64,000 nt of DNA from positions 19,466,954 through 19,530,953 of the forward strand of contig CM056563.1 in NCBI GenBank assembly GCA_029721515.1, in the 5' to 3' direction. A program made the translations under genes and the position numbers. Shown here piece by piece: positions 23,101 through 34,620 of the stretch. This DNA is from Synanceia verrucosa (Eukaryota; Chordata; Actinopteri; Perciformes; Synanceiidae). The notes beneath the pieces are model-generated. The model searched no databases. It was not told where the DNA came from and saw only the letters and a list, made by a program, of their open reading frames with translations. Position 1 is the first letter of the stretch; each line of letters opens with the position of its first letter.

Positions 23101-26100
23101 GACCTTTAAGCTCTTTCCTTCAAGTACAGCAGGACCTGTCCTTGTTTCCTAAGATTGTCTGACCTGACTTTGTGGCTGTGGTGTGGGAATAGCCTTCTTT
23201 CAGCTTGGGAAATGATGAAATAACAAACAAATAAGTAAATCTAAAATTATAACACATGACTAGGCCACAGTTTACATGCCAACAGTATATGTTTCATCAA
23301 CTCCGGTCTAATATTCATTAATTAAAATCACACATATCACACTATTTTACTGTAACCTTTTCTTTTCCAAATCTTCTTGATTTCCTGTCATGCAATCCAT
23401 CATTGCACTGAGTGATTCTCTTCCAATCCACATACTGATTTTTTTTAATTTTTTTTTTTTTGGGATAAATAAATGTAGAGGACGGTTCGTAGTTTATTCA
23501 GGTGTGTCTACTCTAGGTGTCCTTAAACGTGTCCAAAGGCGTCCTGACCACAGAGGTGCCAGCTGAAACACTGAAAGTCAAAGGTGAGACATGACTCCAC
23601 ATACTGCAGGTCATGGTTGTTGAATGAATATAGTAATATCATGTCATGTAAACATGTAATATTAGCACACACACATTACCTAACAAACTGTGATGTTTCT
23701 AAGATCAATTGAACCTTTTCAGGACATTTGATAGGGTGCGATCTAAACGATCATTATCACCTGTGTTAACATCTGAGACATCATCATGGCTTAACTTAAA
23801 TGTAATAAAAAACAGGAAGTCGCTGATTACTCTGCTGCTGTTTAACTATTAACTGTCAGGTGACGGCGAGAGCAGACTGGTTATGGAGTCCAGCAGCTTG
23901 GCGAACCTCAACCACCTGCTGGCTAAAGTGTCGTATACCAGCACCCTCTACCACATCCACACTGGAGACCTCGGTACGCCTGTGAGATATGCAAACATGA
24001 AAAGTCTTTTATTGTGGAGATAAATGTACAAATAGATCAGTGGTGATGCACTGAGTGGAATCAAAAAGGATTAGTGTGGCTGTAAATATTAGTCTGTTTA
24101 ATGTCACATTAGTATTAGCGCAGTTTGTTGTTCTTCGATTCACTGGAAGCTCAGTTTTCTAAATGTCATAATTAAATCTTACATTACTCATGAGACCCTT
24201 ACTTCTTTCTGTACTTAGTGTCCTTCCAGTTTGAGAACCATGAAGCTGTGTTTCCCATAACCATCAAACAGCCTCATCTGCCCGTCCTGTACGACATGGG
24301 AACAGGTAGGAGTGCCCTCATCATGGAGGTCTGGGTTTTGGAAAAAAAATCAGTTTTACTGGCCAGGTATGTTTACACATACAAGGAATTTGACTCCAGT
24401 TTACAGCACTCTTTCAGTATTTACATAAAATACAAAAGAAAAGGACCATGGCACACAATGTATAGAAATTTTATATATATTTTTATATATATATATATAT
24501 ATATATACGTATATATACGTATATATACGTATATATATATACGTATATATATATATATACATAATCCTCTCATCTCATCTTGCATCTCTGTCAGATATCA
24601 ACTCTCATGTCACCATCATCACCAAGACATTCCTGCGCTACACGCAGCTCAATGTGTTGTTGAGTAGCATCCGCCGTTTCTATAGCAACATAGAGATCAT
24701 CATCGCAGACGACAGTTTCAAACCAGAACAGATAACTGGAGAGCACATCCGACAGTACATCATGCCTCCAGCACAGGTCAGAAACATGTTTACTACACTT
24801 ACCAGGAGTGGAAGTAACAAACTACGTTCACTGTCTTTAAATATGAGTTATTTTGTTTTTAGATATATTTCTATTTTGTTTATTATTTTTTGTTATTTTT
24901 TGATATATTTCTGTTAAGACTTACTACTTTTTCGATATACTGTATTTCTGATTTATTTTGTTTATTATTTTGCATTTTATATGTTTATATTTTATATTGA
25001 TATTTCATTTTAATCAATTTTTCATAATCATCTATGTGTCAACTGTGAATTTGTTCTTGGGGGAACTTTTATTATTCTTTTTATCTTTAGAGAATGCTGC
25101 TTACAGAACTGATCTGCCAGTAATATGAGTGAGCAACAGTGTAAACTTAATATATCTTTATTAAACCTGCTAATTATCTCAACTGAAAGATTCTTTCCTG
25201 CTGTTTTGATCTTTTTGCAGCATCATATTTTGACATTGCAAATATCTTATTTCATATTCTCTATGTTCTGCAATTTATTGTTTAAAAAAAGACAGAAAAT
25301 AGTTTAAAAGGTTTCAGATGTGAAACGTTTCCTCCCTCAGGGCTGGTTCGCTGGCAGGAATCTGGCCATCTCCCAGGTAACCACCAAGTACTTCCTGTGG
25401 GTGGATGACGACTTTGTGTTTACAATGGGTACGAAAATAGAGAATCTGGTGGAGGTGATGGAGGCGCTCCCCGAGCTGGATGTGGTGAGAATAAAGAGGC
25501 TTCTGTTGATCATTTAAAATGTTTTTCTTTTCTCACTTTGCATGGCAGAGGCGCTCAGGTTTCTGCTATCCTCGGTTTCATTTTCTGAATCCTTTCTGCA
25601 TTTCTTCTTTCACTCGATCAGCTTGTTTTTCTGGATCTGAACTCTGAATCTTAGGTCAGTCTGTCACAGGGGTCTGCAGCCTTTACTATTAAAAGAGCCA
25701 CTGTGCCTCCTCTCCCACCACATAACATTTTTAGGGAACCACAAAACAGAACATCGCTCATAAAGTTTTCTATATAGATGTACTGTGGAAGTACAAATCT
25801 TTGTTTATGATGAGGATATAGAATAGCAATAAATAAAACGTATTATTATGTTTGACTTTCTATTTTTATCTGTTATAACAAACAGCTCTTATGAAGAGGA
25901 TAAAAATGTGTTGTGTTCATAAATAGGTCTAATAAATGAAACAGAGCTATGCCTAGGCCTATTTAAGTGTTCCTCATATTTGTGGAAAATCAATTGTACT
26001 CCAGTTTGTTGTCACATACAGTATAACAAGCATACAGGTAAGCCAGCAGTGAAGGAAAATTAATCTGTCAGAATCTGAATTAAACTTTCCTTAAATTTTA

Positions 26101-26995
26101 CTCTGAAACCTTTGTTTTGTTTTTGTTTTTGTTTTTGAATCCATGGTTAGCTTACTGAGGGGCTTGAAAACTCTAAATTAGCCACCTAAAAGCACCGGAC
26201 ATAGATGTAGTAAGTGATGCATATTTTAAATGACAAGACATGTTACTGTATAATAAGATAATTGTGCAACAAAATAAATCAAATTAAAATAAAAAAAAAT
26301 CCATGCCATTTTTTTCTTTCAAATCTAGAACCCCTGAACTATCAGTTCTAGCTCTGGACTTGTTTTTTATTTGATTCCCAAACAGTACTACACACATTTT
26401 TTTTGAAGTACAGTGTGCCATCTGCAGCCTATCCCAGTACAATATACCGGTAACTAGTTTCTAACCAGGTCTCTCTGTCCCTTTCAGCTGGGCGGGACGG
26501 TGCAAGGGAACCAGTTTTATTTCTCTCTTCTCTATGAGGAAGGAGAAGAATTGGAGGGTGGTTGCTTGCACAGGAAGTCCAAAGGGAAGTTCAACTCACT
26601 TCCTGGTTACCCACAATGCTTCCTTACTAACGGGGTGGTCAACTTCTTCCTGGCTCGTACAGATGCTGTCCAGAAGGTGGGATTTGACCCGAAGCTCCAG
26701 AGGGTAGCACACTCAGGTACGTCCGGACAGACAAGAAGTGCACTCTCAGACCTGTGGTGGTTCAATAATAATAATAATTATAATAATGGTGCCTCTAGAG
26801 TTTTTTATGGACGGCCTCGGTTCCTTGCTGGTCGCCTCGTGTAACCATGTGTCCATTGGCCATCAGCCCAAAAAGGGTAACAACCAGGGCAACACTGGCT
26901 ACACCAAATTCAGACACCCTGGGAAGAACGACACCAAGTACAAACTGCAACTCCACTTCTTCAAAAACTACCTTAAGTGTATCCGCTATGGATAG
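19313..26995 (+). CDS. b4galnt2: beta-1,4-N-acetylgalactosaminyltransferase (B4GALNT2-like)
   Basis: A Golgi type II membrane enzyme adding beta-1,4-GalNAc to sialylated glycans (Sda/Cad-type synthesis in the B4GALNT2 branch). Exons: 19313-19449, 19814-19957, 21174-21280, 22391-22428, 23517-23583, 23860-23973, 24219-24305, 24595-24776, 25341-25484, 26488-26716, 26799-26995; phases fit and total 481 codons plus TAG. Residues 8-28 form the signal anchor (TAAGVSVLILLTFYVMMF). Then come CTCPDGS, SPNSPLQYPIQGF, a C-terminal GT-A catalytic domain with VTIITKTFLRY, IIIADDS, GWFAGRNLAISQVTTKY, the metal-binding triple Asp WVDDDF (314-316), GVVNFFLART and GFDPKLQRVAHSEFFMDGLG. GGTVQGN, the GGCLHRK stretch and IGHQ favour B4GALNT2 over B4GALNT1. 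The ATG directly follows an acceptor-like CTCTGCAG, so a 5' UTR exon probably lies upstream. Exon 4 (38 nt) was placed by phase and motif and has a weak donor GTTGGT. Confidence 0.88.
19496..19620 (+). repeat. fragment of a TTAC/GTAA-rich fish repeat
   Basis: AAGTAATGTGTTACACATTAATAGTAACC and the following ACATTGCATTACC resemble a widespread teleost element; a related stretch lies at about 59705-59815. It lies in the first intron of the glycosyltransferase gene. Similarity is by motif only. Confidence 0.35.
19960..20300 (+). repeat. (GATG)n/(GATA)n compound microsatellite
   Basis: About 340 bp of GATGGATG, GATAGATA and interrupted variants begins directly after the donor of exon 2 of the glycosyltransferase gene (19958). 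On the minus strand it gives His/Pro/Ser/Ile shadow frames. Confidence 0.97.
20301..21173 (+). other. intron 2 of the b4galnt2-like gene, remainder
   Basis: AT-rich intron sequence after the microsatellite. No exon or repeat was recognised before the acceptor at 21172-21173. Confidence 0.6.
21603..22085 (+). mobile_element. TTAA-flanked MITE, family 2, full copy
   Basis: The element starts TTAACTCTTTGAGTGCCA and ends TGGCACTCAAAAGAGTTAA, an inverted repeat with TTAA at both ends, suggesting a piggyBac-type target. It is 483 bp, lies in the third intron of the glycosyltransferase gene, and is non-coding. The copy at 39634-40114 aligns along its whole length. Confidence 0.85.
22771..22831. repeat. 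(TTA)n followed by (ATA)n, self-complementary microsatellite
   Basis: About nine ATT units run into AATGATAAT and then about nine AAT units, so the two halves are reverse complements and could fold into a long AT hairpin. It is within an intron. Confidence 0.85.
24475..24562. repeat. (TA)n with regular ACGT interruptions
   Basis: An alternating AT tract interrupted by TACGTATATA units ends about 30 bp before the acceptor of exon 8 (24593-24594) of the glycosyltransferase gene. It is almost fully palindromic, so it may lie between the branch point and upstream intron sequence. Confidence 0.85.
25485..26487 (+). other. intron 9 of the b4galnt2-like gene
   Basis: A 1003-bp GT-AG intron with AT-rich sequence and a (GTTTTT)n stretch near 26115. 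No exon was recognised. Confidence 0.6.
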
Positions 26996-27038
26996 AAGAC
27001 TAAGGGCTGTTCAGTTACATATTTCCTTGCACTTGTTC

Positions 27039-27044
27039 AAATAA
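27039..27044 (+). promoter_or_regulatory. candidate polyadenylation signal of the b4galnt2-like gene
   Basis: AATAAA occurs 44 bp after the TAG stop codon, in a T-rich context, which gives a compact 3' UTR. Confidence 0.55.
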
Positions 27045-28241
27045 ATTTATTTATTTCTCTTTCTCCTTTTGTTTTTGTTTGACCCATTCGGGTTGTTCTT
27101 AGTTTTTATTTTTCATTTAACTTGTATGTATTTTTTTATTCTGGATTAGAGGTGTCATTATATCAGATTTTTACTATGTCATGGTCAATTTTTTTTGCAG
27201 CAATAATAAAATCACAATAATAAACCAGATTTTCTGCCTCACTGTTGCACAGCTCCGCCGACCAGTCAAGACACTGTCATCACATCATTTTATCCTGTTG
27301 GATGTTACTGAGGTCACTACAACGTTTACCTTTAACAACCAAATTGGTTTATCCTTGAGTCCAGGAAGAAAATCCATCAAAGTGCCTCTGAGATTTCATG
27401 TTCACAGTGACCTTTGACCCACCAAAATTGAAGTCGTTAATCCGTCTCGCCCCAGTGATAAACTCTAGTCTGTCATCTTTGATATATTTGATATATGATA
27501 AATAGGGACAATGCATTTGGTACAATTGAAAATGAATAAATGGGAAATTGAATTAAATACAATTGTTGCGGCACACAGTCCTTTTGCTGCTGAGAGTAGG
27601 TTGGGTCCTCAAGTTAGTCAATTTGCAACGCGCTATTAAAATATGACATAGGCTCCGCTGAGATCCAAATAGTGCATTTATTGTGAATAAACCAGCACAG
27701 GGATGAATGAATGGAAAATCGAAACTAGAGGATTAAACCGATAAAAAGGGTGATAAATGAATGAGCAAATAAGTGAGTAGCGGTCAACAAAAATGACGGC
27801 TACTCCCAACCCTGACTCTCTCTCTTTCTCATCTGTAACACCAGTGAGTGGCCACCTTTACGCACACACACTTCCGCACGCATGCACGTACGCCTACTCC
27901 CACATGAACCACCCACTCTGCAACACACACATTCAAGCACACCGTGCTGCCCATCCTCAAACTGTCTCTTACAACAATATTTAGACTATGGATGTGACTT
28001 ATGGTGTATTCAAATAGTGCAAATTACTTATTGATTGATGTCATTTAAATATGAAATAGCCACAGGACATGAAAGTTATTTTAAAAAATATTTTTTTTTA
28101 ATTTACAGCCAGCCTCAATGCAACCATTTATACTCCGGTGCAGCAGGTGGCGCTATCCTTTTTATTTTTTTTGGGGGGGAAATAGTAGTAATAGTTGTTC
28201 CGGTTCATATGGGTTCACGCAGCTGATTATCCAAACAAGAG
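27045..28241. other. spacer between b4galnt2-like and coa3
   Basis: AT-rich sequence with no recognised gene. The last 100 bp before the coa3 start codon are less AT-rich and are presumed to contain its promoter and 5' UTR; no specific element was identified. Confidence 0.4.
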
Positions 28242-29703
28242 ATGGAGGAGAAAGCAGCAGGAAGACCCGCTGAAGCTGCTCTCTCAGCGGCAGAGAAGCA
28301 GCTCCGCAGCCGCAGACAGGAGCTCGACTTGTGGAGGAAAAACGCGTCGCGGCTCCGCAACAGAAACCTGATGACCGGCCTGCTGATAGGAGGGTTTGTG
28401 GTCGGCCTGTGTATCCTTTCAGACTGATGTCACTCACAGGCTTTTACACAACACATGAGCGGCTCCTTCTGCCCAGAGAATGTAACATATATAATATATT
28501 ATGTTCTGAAAAAATGGGTAGTAGTAGCAGGAAAGGGAGACTAAAAAGTGATTTATCATTAAACACCAGATAATTTAACTCTCTTCAATTCAGTGTTTTA
28601 TTGGAATTTTATGTTAAAATTTTCTGTTGACATTTTTGAATTTTTAATAGCATTAATTCATTTTGAAAATTAGCCAGTTAAAATACCTCATGTGGTCCAA
28701 TTCTTTAAAGTTTTAGTCACATGTCTGTGCTTTATAACTGTTTATCACTAGATGGTGCTGAAGTTTATCTCATACTAATGTGTGAAGCACAGCTTATTTT
28801 TTATAGAGAATACAAAAGAATATTTTTATTGATTTCCCCATTGAGGGGAATTTATTTAAATTTACAGCAACATGAAACAAGTTATAAGTAAGAAAACAAT
28901 AAAATAGCACTAATTAAATAATAGAATCCGTAATAGTAATAATAAATACTTACAGTTGTACTAAAAATATTCATATGCTTGAAACAATTCAGTTTAGGTG
29001 ATATTTATATATTAATGTTGATTTAAGATAAGATAATCCTTTATTTGTCCTACAAATGGAGAAATTGAAGAAATGATTAAGAGTAATTAATTTCATTCAA
29101 AAATATTGGGAAAAGTGAGAGGGGATAGTGACTAATATAGATGAATGAGCAGTGTATAAATGTTTAAAAATATGCAAGAGACCAGATGAAAACTGGTTGT
29201 GTTATTAATAATCGGCAAATATACAACATAAATGAACAAAATGGACCAACTGAAGTAATAATATACAGTAAGTATTATATTATATAAGTATAAATATTAT
29301 ATTATATTATATAAGTATAATAATATAAATATTGCACATAAATAAATATGTCTGTGAAATATTCTGGTATTTAATGGGATTTATTGACAGAAAAAAAATC
29401 ACCAGACATCCTTGTAACATGATGCTAAGAGGAGCTTTATAACAGAACACTTTGAACAAAATTTGTCAGTTTGTTACCAGTCAAATAATGATGTCATGAC
29501 TTAAATTGACTTGAAATAAATAAGAGTTAACATCCGACATGTTAAAGAGGCAAGATGATTTTAAAGTGTTATTGTCTTTGACCCGTGGTCGTCCAGTTAG
29601 CTACACCATCCTGTCCGTCAAACAGGAGAGAATCATGGACGAACTGGATGATGAAGCCAGGATCCACATCATCAGAGGACCGCGGACCGGAGCCAACTCC
29701 TAA
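28242..29703 (+). CDS. coa3: cytochrome c oxidase assembly factor 3
   Basis: COA3 (MITRAC12/CCDC56) is a small inner-membrane protein that stabilises newly made COX1 during complex IV assembly. Two exons, 28242-28410 and 29597-29703, join in phase 1 and give 91 codons plus TAA. Residues 1-45 are charged and probably helical, facing the matrix (EKQLRSRRQELDLWRKNASR). Then come RNLMTGLLIGGFVVGLF and SYTILSV, a single membrane span, and KQERIMDELDDEAR, matching the vertebrate SISQERFLDELEDEAK segment. The N-terminal extension is shorter than in mammals (human about 106 residues), usual for fish. The ATG is the first in frame and follows CAAGAG. The intron at 28411-29596 is GT-AG and AT-rich. Confidence 0.9.
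29020..29260 (+). repeat. AAGATAATCCTTTATTTGTCC repeat, copy 1 (coa3 intron)
   Basis: It starts AAGATAAGATAATCCTTTATTTGTCC and continues through GGGGATAGTGACTAATATAGAT to ACAACATAAATGAACAAAATGGAC. Copies at about 57145-57410 and 63653-63850 share the same order of motifs. It is non-coding and resembles the 3' part of a fish SINE/LINE. Confidence 0.6.
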
Positions 29704-31470
29704 TAACACTGGCCAACAACTGTCCTGGACTCACCCTGGCTCTCACCCTGTGAGACCTCATGTGAGGCGTTCAAAGACTATATATAACCTATAAGACATG
29801 ACGTCTGCTGAGCGTCTCATATTTAAAACCACATAAGGACTGCACAAATACTTTTTTTCTGTTTGTTAATGCACAAATTCTGTCATTGAAATTGTTGAAT
29901 TCTGAACTGTTTTCTGCATTAATATAAACCTACATTGAAAGAAGCGAAGTCTTGACATAAGGTGGGGAAAAATGCATTTTACAGGTCCATAACGGCCAAA
30001 TAAATTCCTAATAATTTCCCTAAGAAAATGTGGTTTTGCACTAATTATAGGAACATTAAAGACAAAAATAGAGACGTATTAAATGTCAAAAAGGCTAAAG
30101 TCATTAAGTCATTTTACGACAAAACACTGTTTTGTTTTTTTTGTTTTTTTGACTTTGTGTTCATCTTGTTTAACACTTAACAGACCAGAGTCACCATCTA
30201 GATCTGATTCAAGTGGAACAACAACATCATTTTGACCATTTTCAAAAAGAGAATTATCCCATTAGATTTTATCCCATTATTATAAACATTTGTCTGAGAA
30301 CTCGATGAGGTTAGTGAGCGAGAGAGAAAAGACATTTGGTACTCAAACGCAGGGTTTTAAATGTGAGGGTGGGTGTGTCAGAACTAAACAGAGAGACCTG
30401 CCTTCAGAGCAGCTACATGTGGTAGATGTCAACATGACTTATTAGAAAAAATTACAGTCACTCAAGAGAATAATAAAGCACATTATCAGTAAATGATCAG
30501 GCTTCACCAGGGTGAACCGTATGTGAGGATAAGCGGTAGAAAATGAATGGATGGATGGGGACATTTATAGTATGTTATATTCCTCCCTTTGGGTTTATTT
30601 ATTTTGTATTTTATTGTTCAGAGACTCAGAGAAAAAGTGTGCTGAGACAAAGATGAGAGGAAGGAACAAAGAAACAACTTCACATGCAAAATAAATGCCG
30701 TGTTTAATATTGATCCTACATTGTCATATTTGTGTCAGAGCAGTGTGACATTGTTTCCAGGACAAATTGGCCACCAGAGGGCGCCATGATGCTTCAGCAG
30801 ATCATCCATCAGTGAGATGAAGCCCACTGGTGCTGGATCAGATCACCTGCAGCTTCCAGACAGCTTCTCTGTTGGCCTGCAAGGATCAATGTAATCCACT
30901 CAGGTCACTGCAGAGAGCACTGGACTTAACGTTTAATCACCGTGTGTTATTTACCGTGGAGAGGTGAATGTGAGTGGGACATAATGTGTTCCTATATGTA
31001 TAAGCAGTGGTGGCTTTAGAAAGGGATACATTTACTAAATGAGCCTGCTCTAATTCAGGTGATGAAAGCCCTAAAAATAATATTTAAAGGAGACACTTTT
31101 TTAGTTTATTTCAGTTACATTAGTTTCAGTGTAATGAATGAATGCCAAATAAGTATCTTAATAGTTAATAGTAATTCCCTGTGTCTTTAGTTATTTTTCC
31201 TCTATGAAGTCTTTTTACATTTTTAGCCGTTTTGAATTTTATTTTATTTCATTTCTCTATAATTATTTTATGTTCTAGTATAATACATAATTATCTTTAT
31301 TTTCTTCTCTAGTCATTCCGCATCTCTTTGTAATTATTTGATTGACTTTTCAACAACAATTTGATTTTTGTTACAAATATATGGAAATTTAAACTTAACA
31401 CATCGTTGACTGTGTGTTTTAATATCTCGCTAATTAAAACTTATCCGATAAAACAACTTAACGGCAGCCG
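29704..31470. other. coa3 3' flank, no gene seen
   Basis: AT-rich. AATAAA at 29999-30004 is a possible coa3 polyadenylation signal. At 30500-30560 a GGATAAGCGGTAGAAAATGAATGGATGG motif marks the tail of a common fish retroposon. No coding exon was recognised. Confidence 0.4.
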
Positions 31471-31578
31471 GCCGGAACTAACTGGTTGCTATGGTTTCTC
31501 CCGTCCTAGCAACAGGGGGTCACTCCGAGCTGGAGCTGTTAGCCTGCTAGCTAGCTAACGTTACCGACGTTCATAACA

Positions 31579-31889
31579 ATGGCGAAACAAAGTTATTTAA
31601 TGAGTTATTTTTAAAAAAAACTAAGAGTTGAGGAAGAAGACACGCCACCCAGCCCAGTTTTTCAGACTCGTTACTTCACAAGAAGGTTAGCTCGGGTCCG
31701 GCGGCCGCTTGCTCCCAGGCTCAGGTGTTCTCTTCCGGTCATCCTGACGCGATTTTACCCGCTGATTTAGCTGCAATTAATGGACCTTCACAACCAAATT
31801 TGAAGGTATTTACCTGCACTGTCAGTAATATAAAACGAAGGTGCTTCTCACAAAAACAGTATGGGCAGTTTTGTTGGGAAACAACCTAA
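31579..31889 (+). pseudogene. 5' fragment of a hAT/TTF-zinc-finger (ZMYM-like) transposase, decayed
   Basis: From an ATG in a CpG-rich context the frame reads AKQSYLMSYF, a TAA stop (31612-31614), then in the same frame KKLRVEEEDTPPSPVFQTR and YFTRR (to 31686). In another frame, 31710-31889, it reads HPDAILPADLAAINGPSQP and NLKVF with RRCFSQKQYGQFCW before a stop. The order of a short basic/acidic leader, an ADLAxxxGPxQPxL segment and a CFxxxxYxxFxW segment resembles the N-terminus of TTF-type zinc-finger hAT transposases. The rest is missing. The assignment is by motif memory only; a host-gene first exon is the alternative. Confidence 0.4.
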
Positions 31890-34048
31890 ACAAGCACGCT
31901 GTGGACATGACATAAACATGTAAGCTAACGGCTAATTTGCGAAAGACAGACGTTCGTGGACCGGAAGCAGCTACAACAGGTATGCGGAAAAAAGACCAGC
32001 AAATTCCACTCAGTTTCACTGACAAGTTTCAAAGCTACAGGACAAATCACTGCAGATCATTATATGTGTGCACTGATGCCATGGACTATTTATTTATCAG
32101 TACCATCTTACAGTGGTTTTGGATGCTATACTGTTTTGGGAAGCAGATCCTCTCCCTACCTGGATAGAGGGAACAAACAGATGCTTTCAGTAAAGGAAAC
32201 TCTACAGAAGTTCAAGTTCAGGACAATGACGAGATCATCTCTGTATCCATCACTAAACTCTGCCCTTTGTGTCTTATCTTGATTTGTAGGTCAAGAAGCC
32301 AACAAAGGTAAGCCTGATAAACTCATTTCTCCTGCTTCAGCCCCCTGAAGAGATTTCATGTGACATTAACTGCAATGAATGTATATGTGCTATTTCTGTC
32401 TGATATAAACTATGTCAGGCATTAGATTACACACACAATACAATAGTGTCTTGCACTTTAGAGTGCTTTAGAGTGCTGCTGGTTCTTTTTATCCTGAATA
32501 GGACTTCACAGACTAGCTGATATGTGTATTGTTGTATACAGCATTTATGGCTGAGCTCTGTTGATAGAGTGTGGTTTGCTTTTATTTCCTTTGTAATCTA
32601 GAATACACGCAGAAAAGTAAAGTTGTTGGCATATTTTCAGTTTGGCTATCAGCAAAACTGAACTGCAGCCAATGGGCAGATGCCTTTAAAGGCCCGCTGC
32701 AAACGACATGCTCGACATCTGCTGCACAGAGGTCTGTCATTTATTCATTGAACCCTCATTGAAATTTATATTAAATGTGTCCCATAGTCCAAATTGCACT
32801 GATTTTGACACTACATGTTCTCATGTTCCCAGCAATACACCCGTCAAGTGTGAAATAGTTCAGATGAACAGTTCTTGAGATATATAAGACTGGAGTAAAT
32901 ACTTCCTGGTTCAGTTGAAAATCAAATGTATTGAAAGCACTCCCACACAGAGAACTTTTGCACAAACTGTTGCTCACTGAAATCTGGAACAATAGTGTCC
33001 CACCAGTACTGTGATCATGGTTGTGCCCAGGCTAAAGACATCCTCCGTCTCGCTGGCAGCTGCAATACAATCTGTTCTCAGTTGCTACACAAAGCGATTA
33101 GTAACAGTTTTATAGCATTATATTTGAGCGAACAAATGCAGATTTGAGCTGTGCTTAATAAATTTATTTTTGCACATGCCACAATCACAGTTGAGTGTCA
33201 GTGTTTCTCCTGCTCGTGCATTTGTTCGCTCAGGAATGTGGGACAAGTAGTAGTTTTGTTGGCTCTGGATTTTTTGCAAAGCCTTCTTTTGATTTCACAC
33301 TGCACAAGCTTTGTTGGGTGAAAGCAAAAATGCTGTGACGTACTGACGTTTTGCAGTGACGTAATGATGTGGCTCTGACTGGGCTTTTTGTCAGTGGATA
33401 AGCGACTGGTACTAAGGAGGAGCGCAAGTTGAACCAACTAAGCACCAGCACCGAACTAGACCCAGGTTCCTTTTGGTGGAAAAGGGGTATCAGAGGAATG
33501 GGTTTCTCCATAAAGTGGTCTGGTGTATTTCTGGTGTAGCAGTCTGCCCCAGCTCAGAGTGGGTATGAGGAGCTTTTAAGCCAACCTATCCTGTGATCTG
33601 GTGTCATGGTTGTTATTACCTCAGAACTCAAGGAACGGTGGGAAATCATCTCAGCATCTTAGGTAGTAAGGCACATGTATGATGATGACTTCTAGATCTT
33701 CATGATGACCCGTCCAACCAGTTTTATATAACTAGTGATGAGTGTGATAGATGTGCTGTGTCATGAAAGGCACTGTGATAGAGCCAGTGGTTTAAGAGTA
33801 GTGGTAATGTGAGCACACCGGTTATCTCCATAATCCTAATAAAAGTAGTATGGTAGCGCTAATAATTTTGGTGGAATGTATATTTTTTGTGTTTTGCCGA
33901 GGAGAAACAAGCTCTGTTTCAGTGGAGAAGACCAATTTTAACATTGACCTTTTGAGCTTTCAGATGTTGAACACTTTGTTTGTTGGAGAATCTTTTGTCT
34001 TACTAAAGTCTCTAAGTTTGTATATTTACAATGCTGTACTGTTTTACC
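31890..34048. other. non-coding, repeat-derived
   Basis: No gene supported. Small splice-like islands exist (for example GTCAAGAAGCCAACAAAG between TTGTAG and GTAAGC near 32289-32306), but they do not link into a protein. Around 33300-33490, TTCCTTTTGGTGGAAAAG is typical of a fish hAT repeat. Confidence 0.4.
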
Positions 34049-34620
34049 AGTGGTGGAATGTAATTAAGTACTTAAGTGACTCACTAAAGTATAATTTTAG
34101 GCGCCTTATGTAGGCTATTTCTATTTTCTCTTACTTTATATTCTGATCTTCTACATATGAGAGGGAAATATTCTACTATATAGCCCACTCTTCTACATTT
34201 AATACATTTTGTTTCTAGTTACTTTTCAGATTACAATACAAATTGTAAAGAACAATAAATTTATAATGTGTTATTATGGATAATATTTATAAATCCCTCG
34301 GTCAAATTCATACATATATAGGCATATATACTGTAGTTAACTGCGACATGATTCATCTTCTGTACACTGTGCATGTTGTGCAGCATGAAATGACTACAAC
34401 TAGCATTTTGTTGTGAAATCCTGGGTTTTAATCTATGTGATTTAATTATAATTTAATTATATTATTGGAAATCTTTCACTGTTGGCACTATGTATATTTT
34501 CATTCCTGTTGTTTTGCATTTTTGCACTTGAGTATTGCATGATTTTTACTTGTAACAGAGAAATTATATTCTGTGGTACTGATACTTTTACTTGAGTCAA
34601 CGTCTTCCTCTGCTGTGGAT
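34049..34620 (+). mobile_element. degenerate AGTGGTGGAATGTAA-type fish repeat
   Basis: The start CAGTGGTGGAATGTAATTAAG, the middle GAGGGAAATATTCTACTA and the end ACTTTTACTTGAGT with TCTTCCTCTGCTG follow the order of a very common teleost DNA-transposon repeat. No intact termini remain, so the class is not proved. Confidence 0.5.

Noticed and set aside
24218..24667. A 149-codon frame covering exon 7 and beyond
   Set aside because: Only 24219-24305 is coding; the rest reads through the donor GTAGGA and the TA tract.
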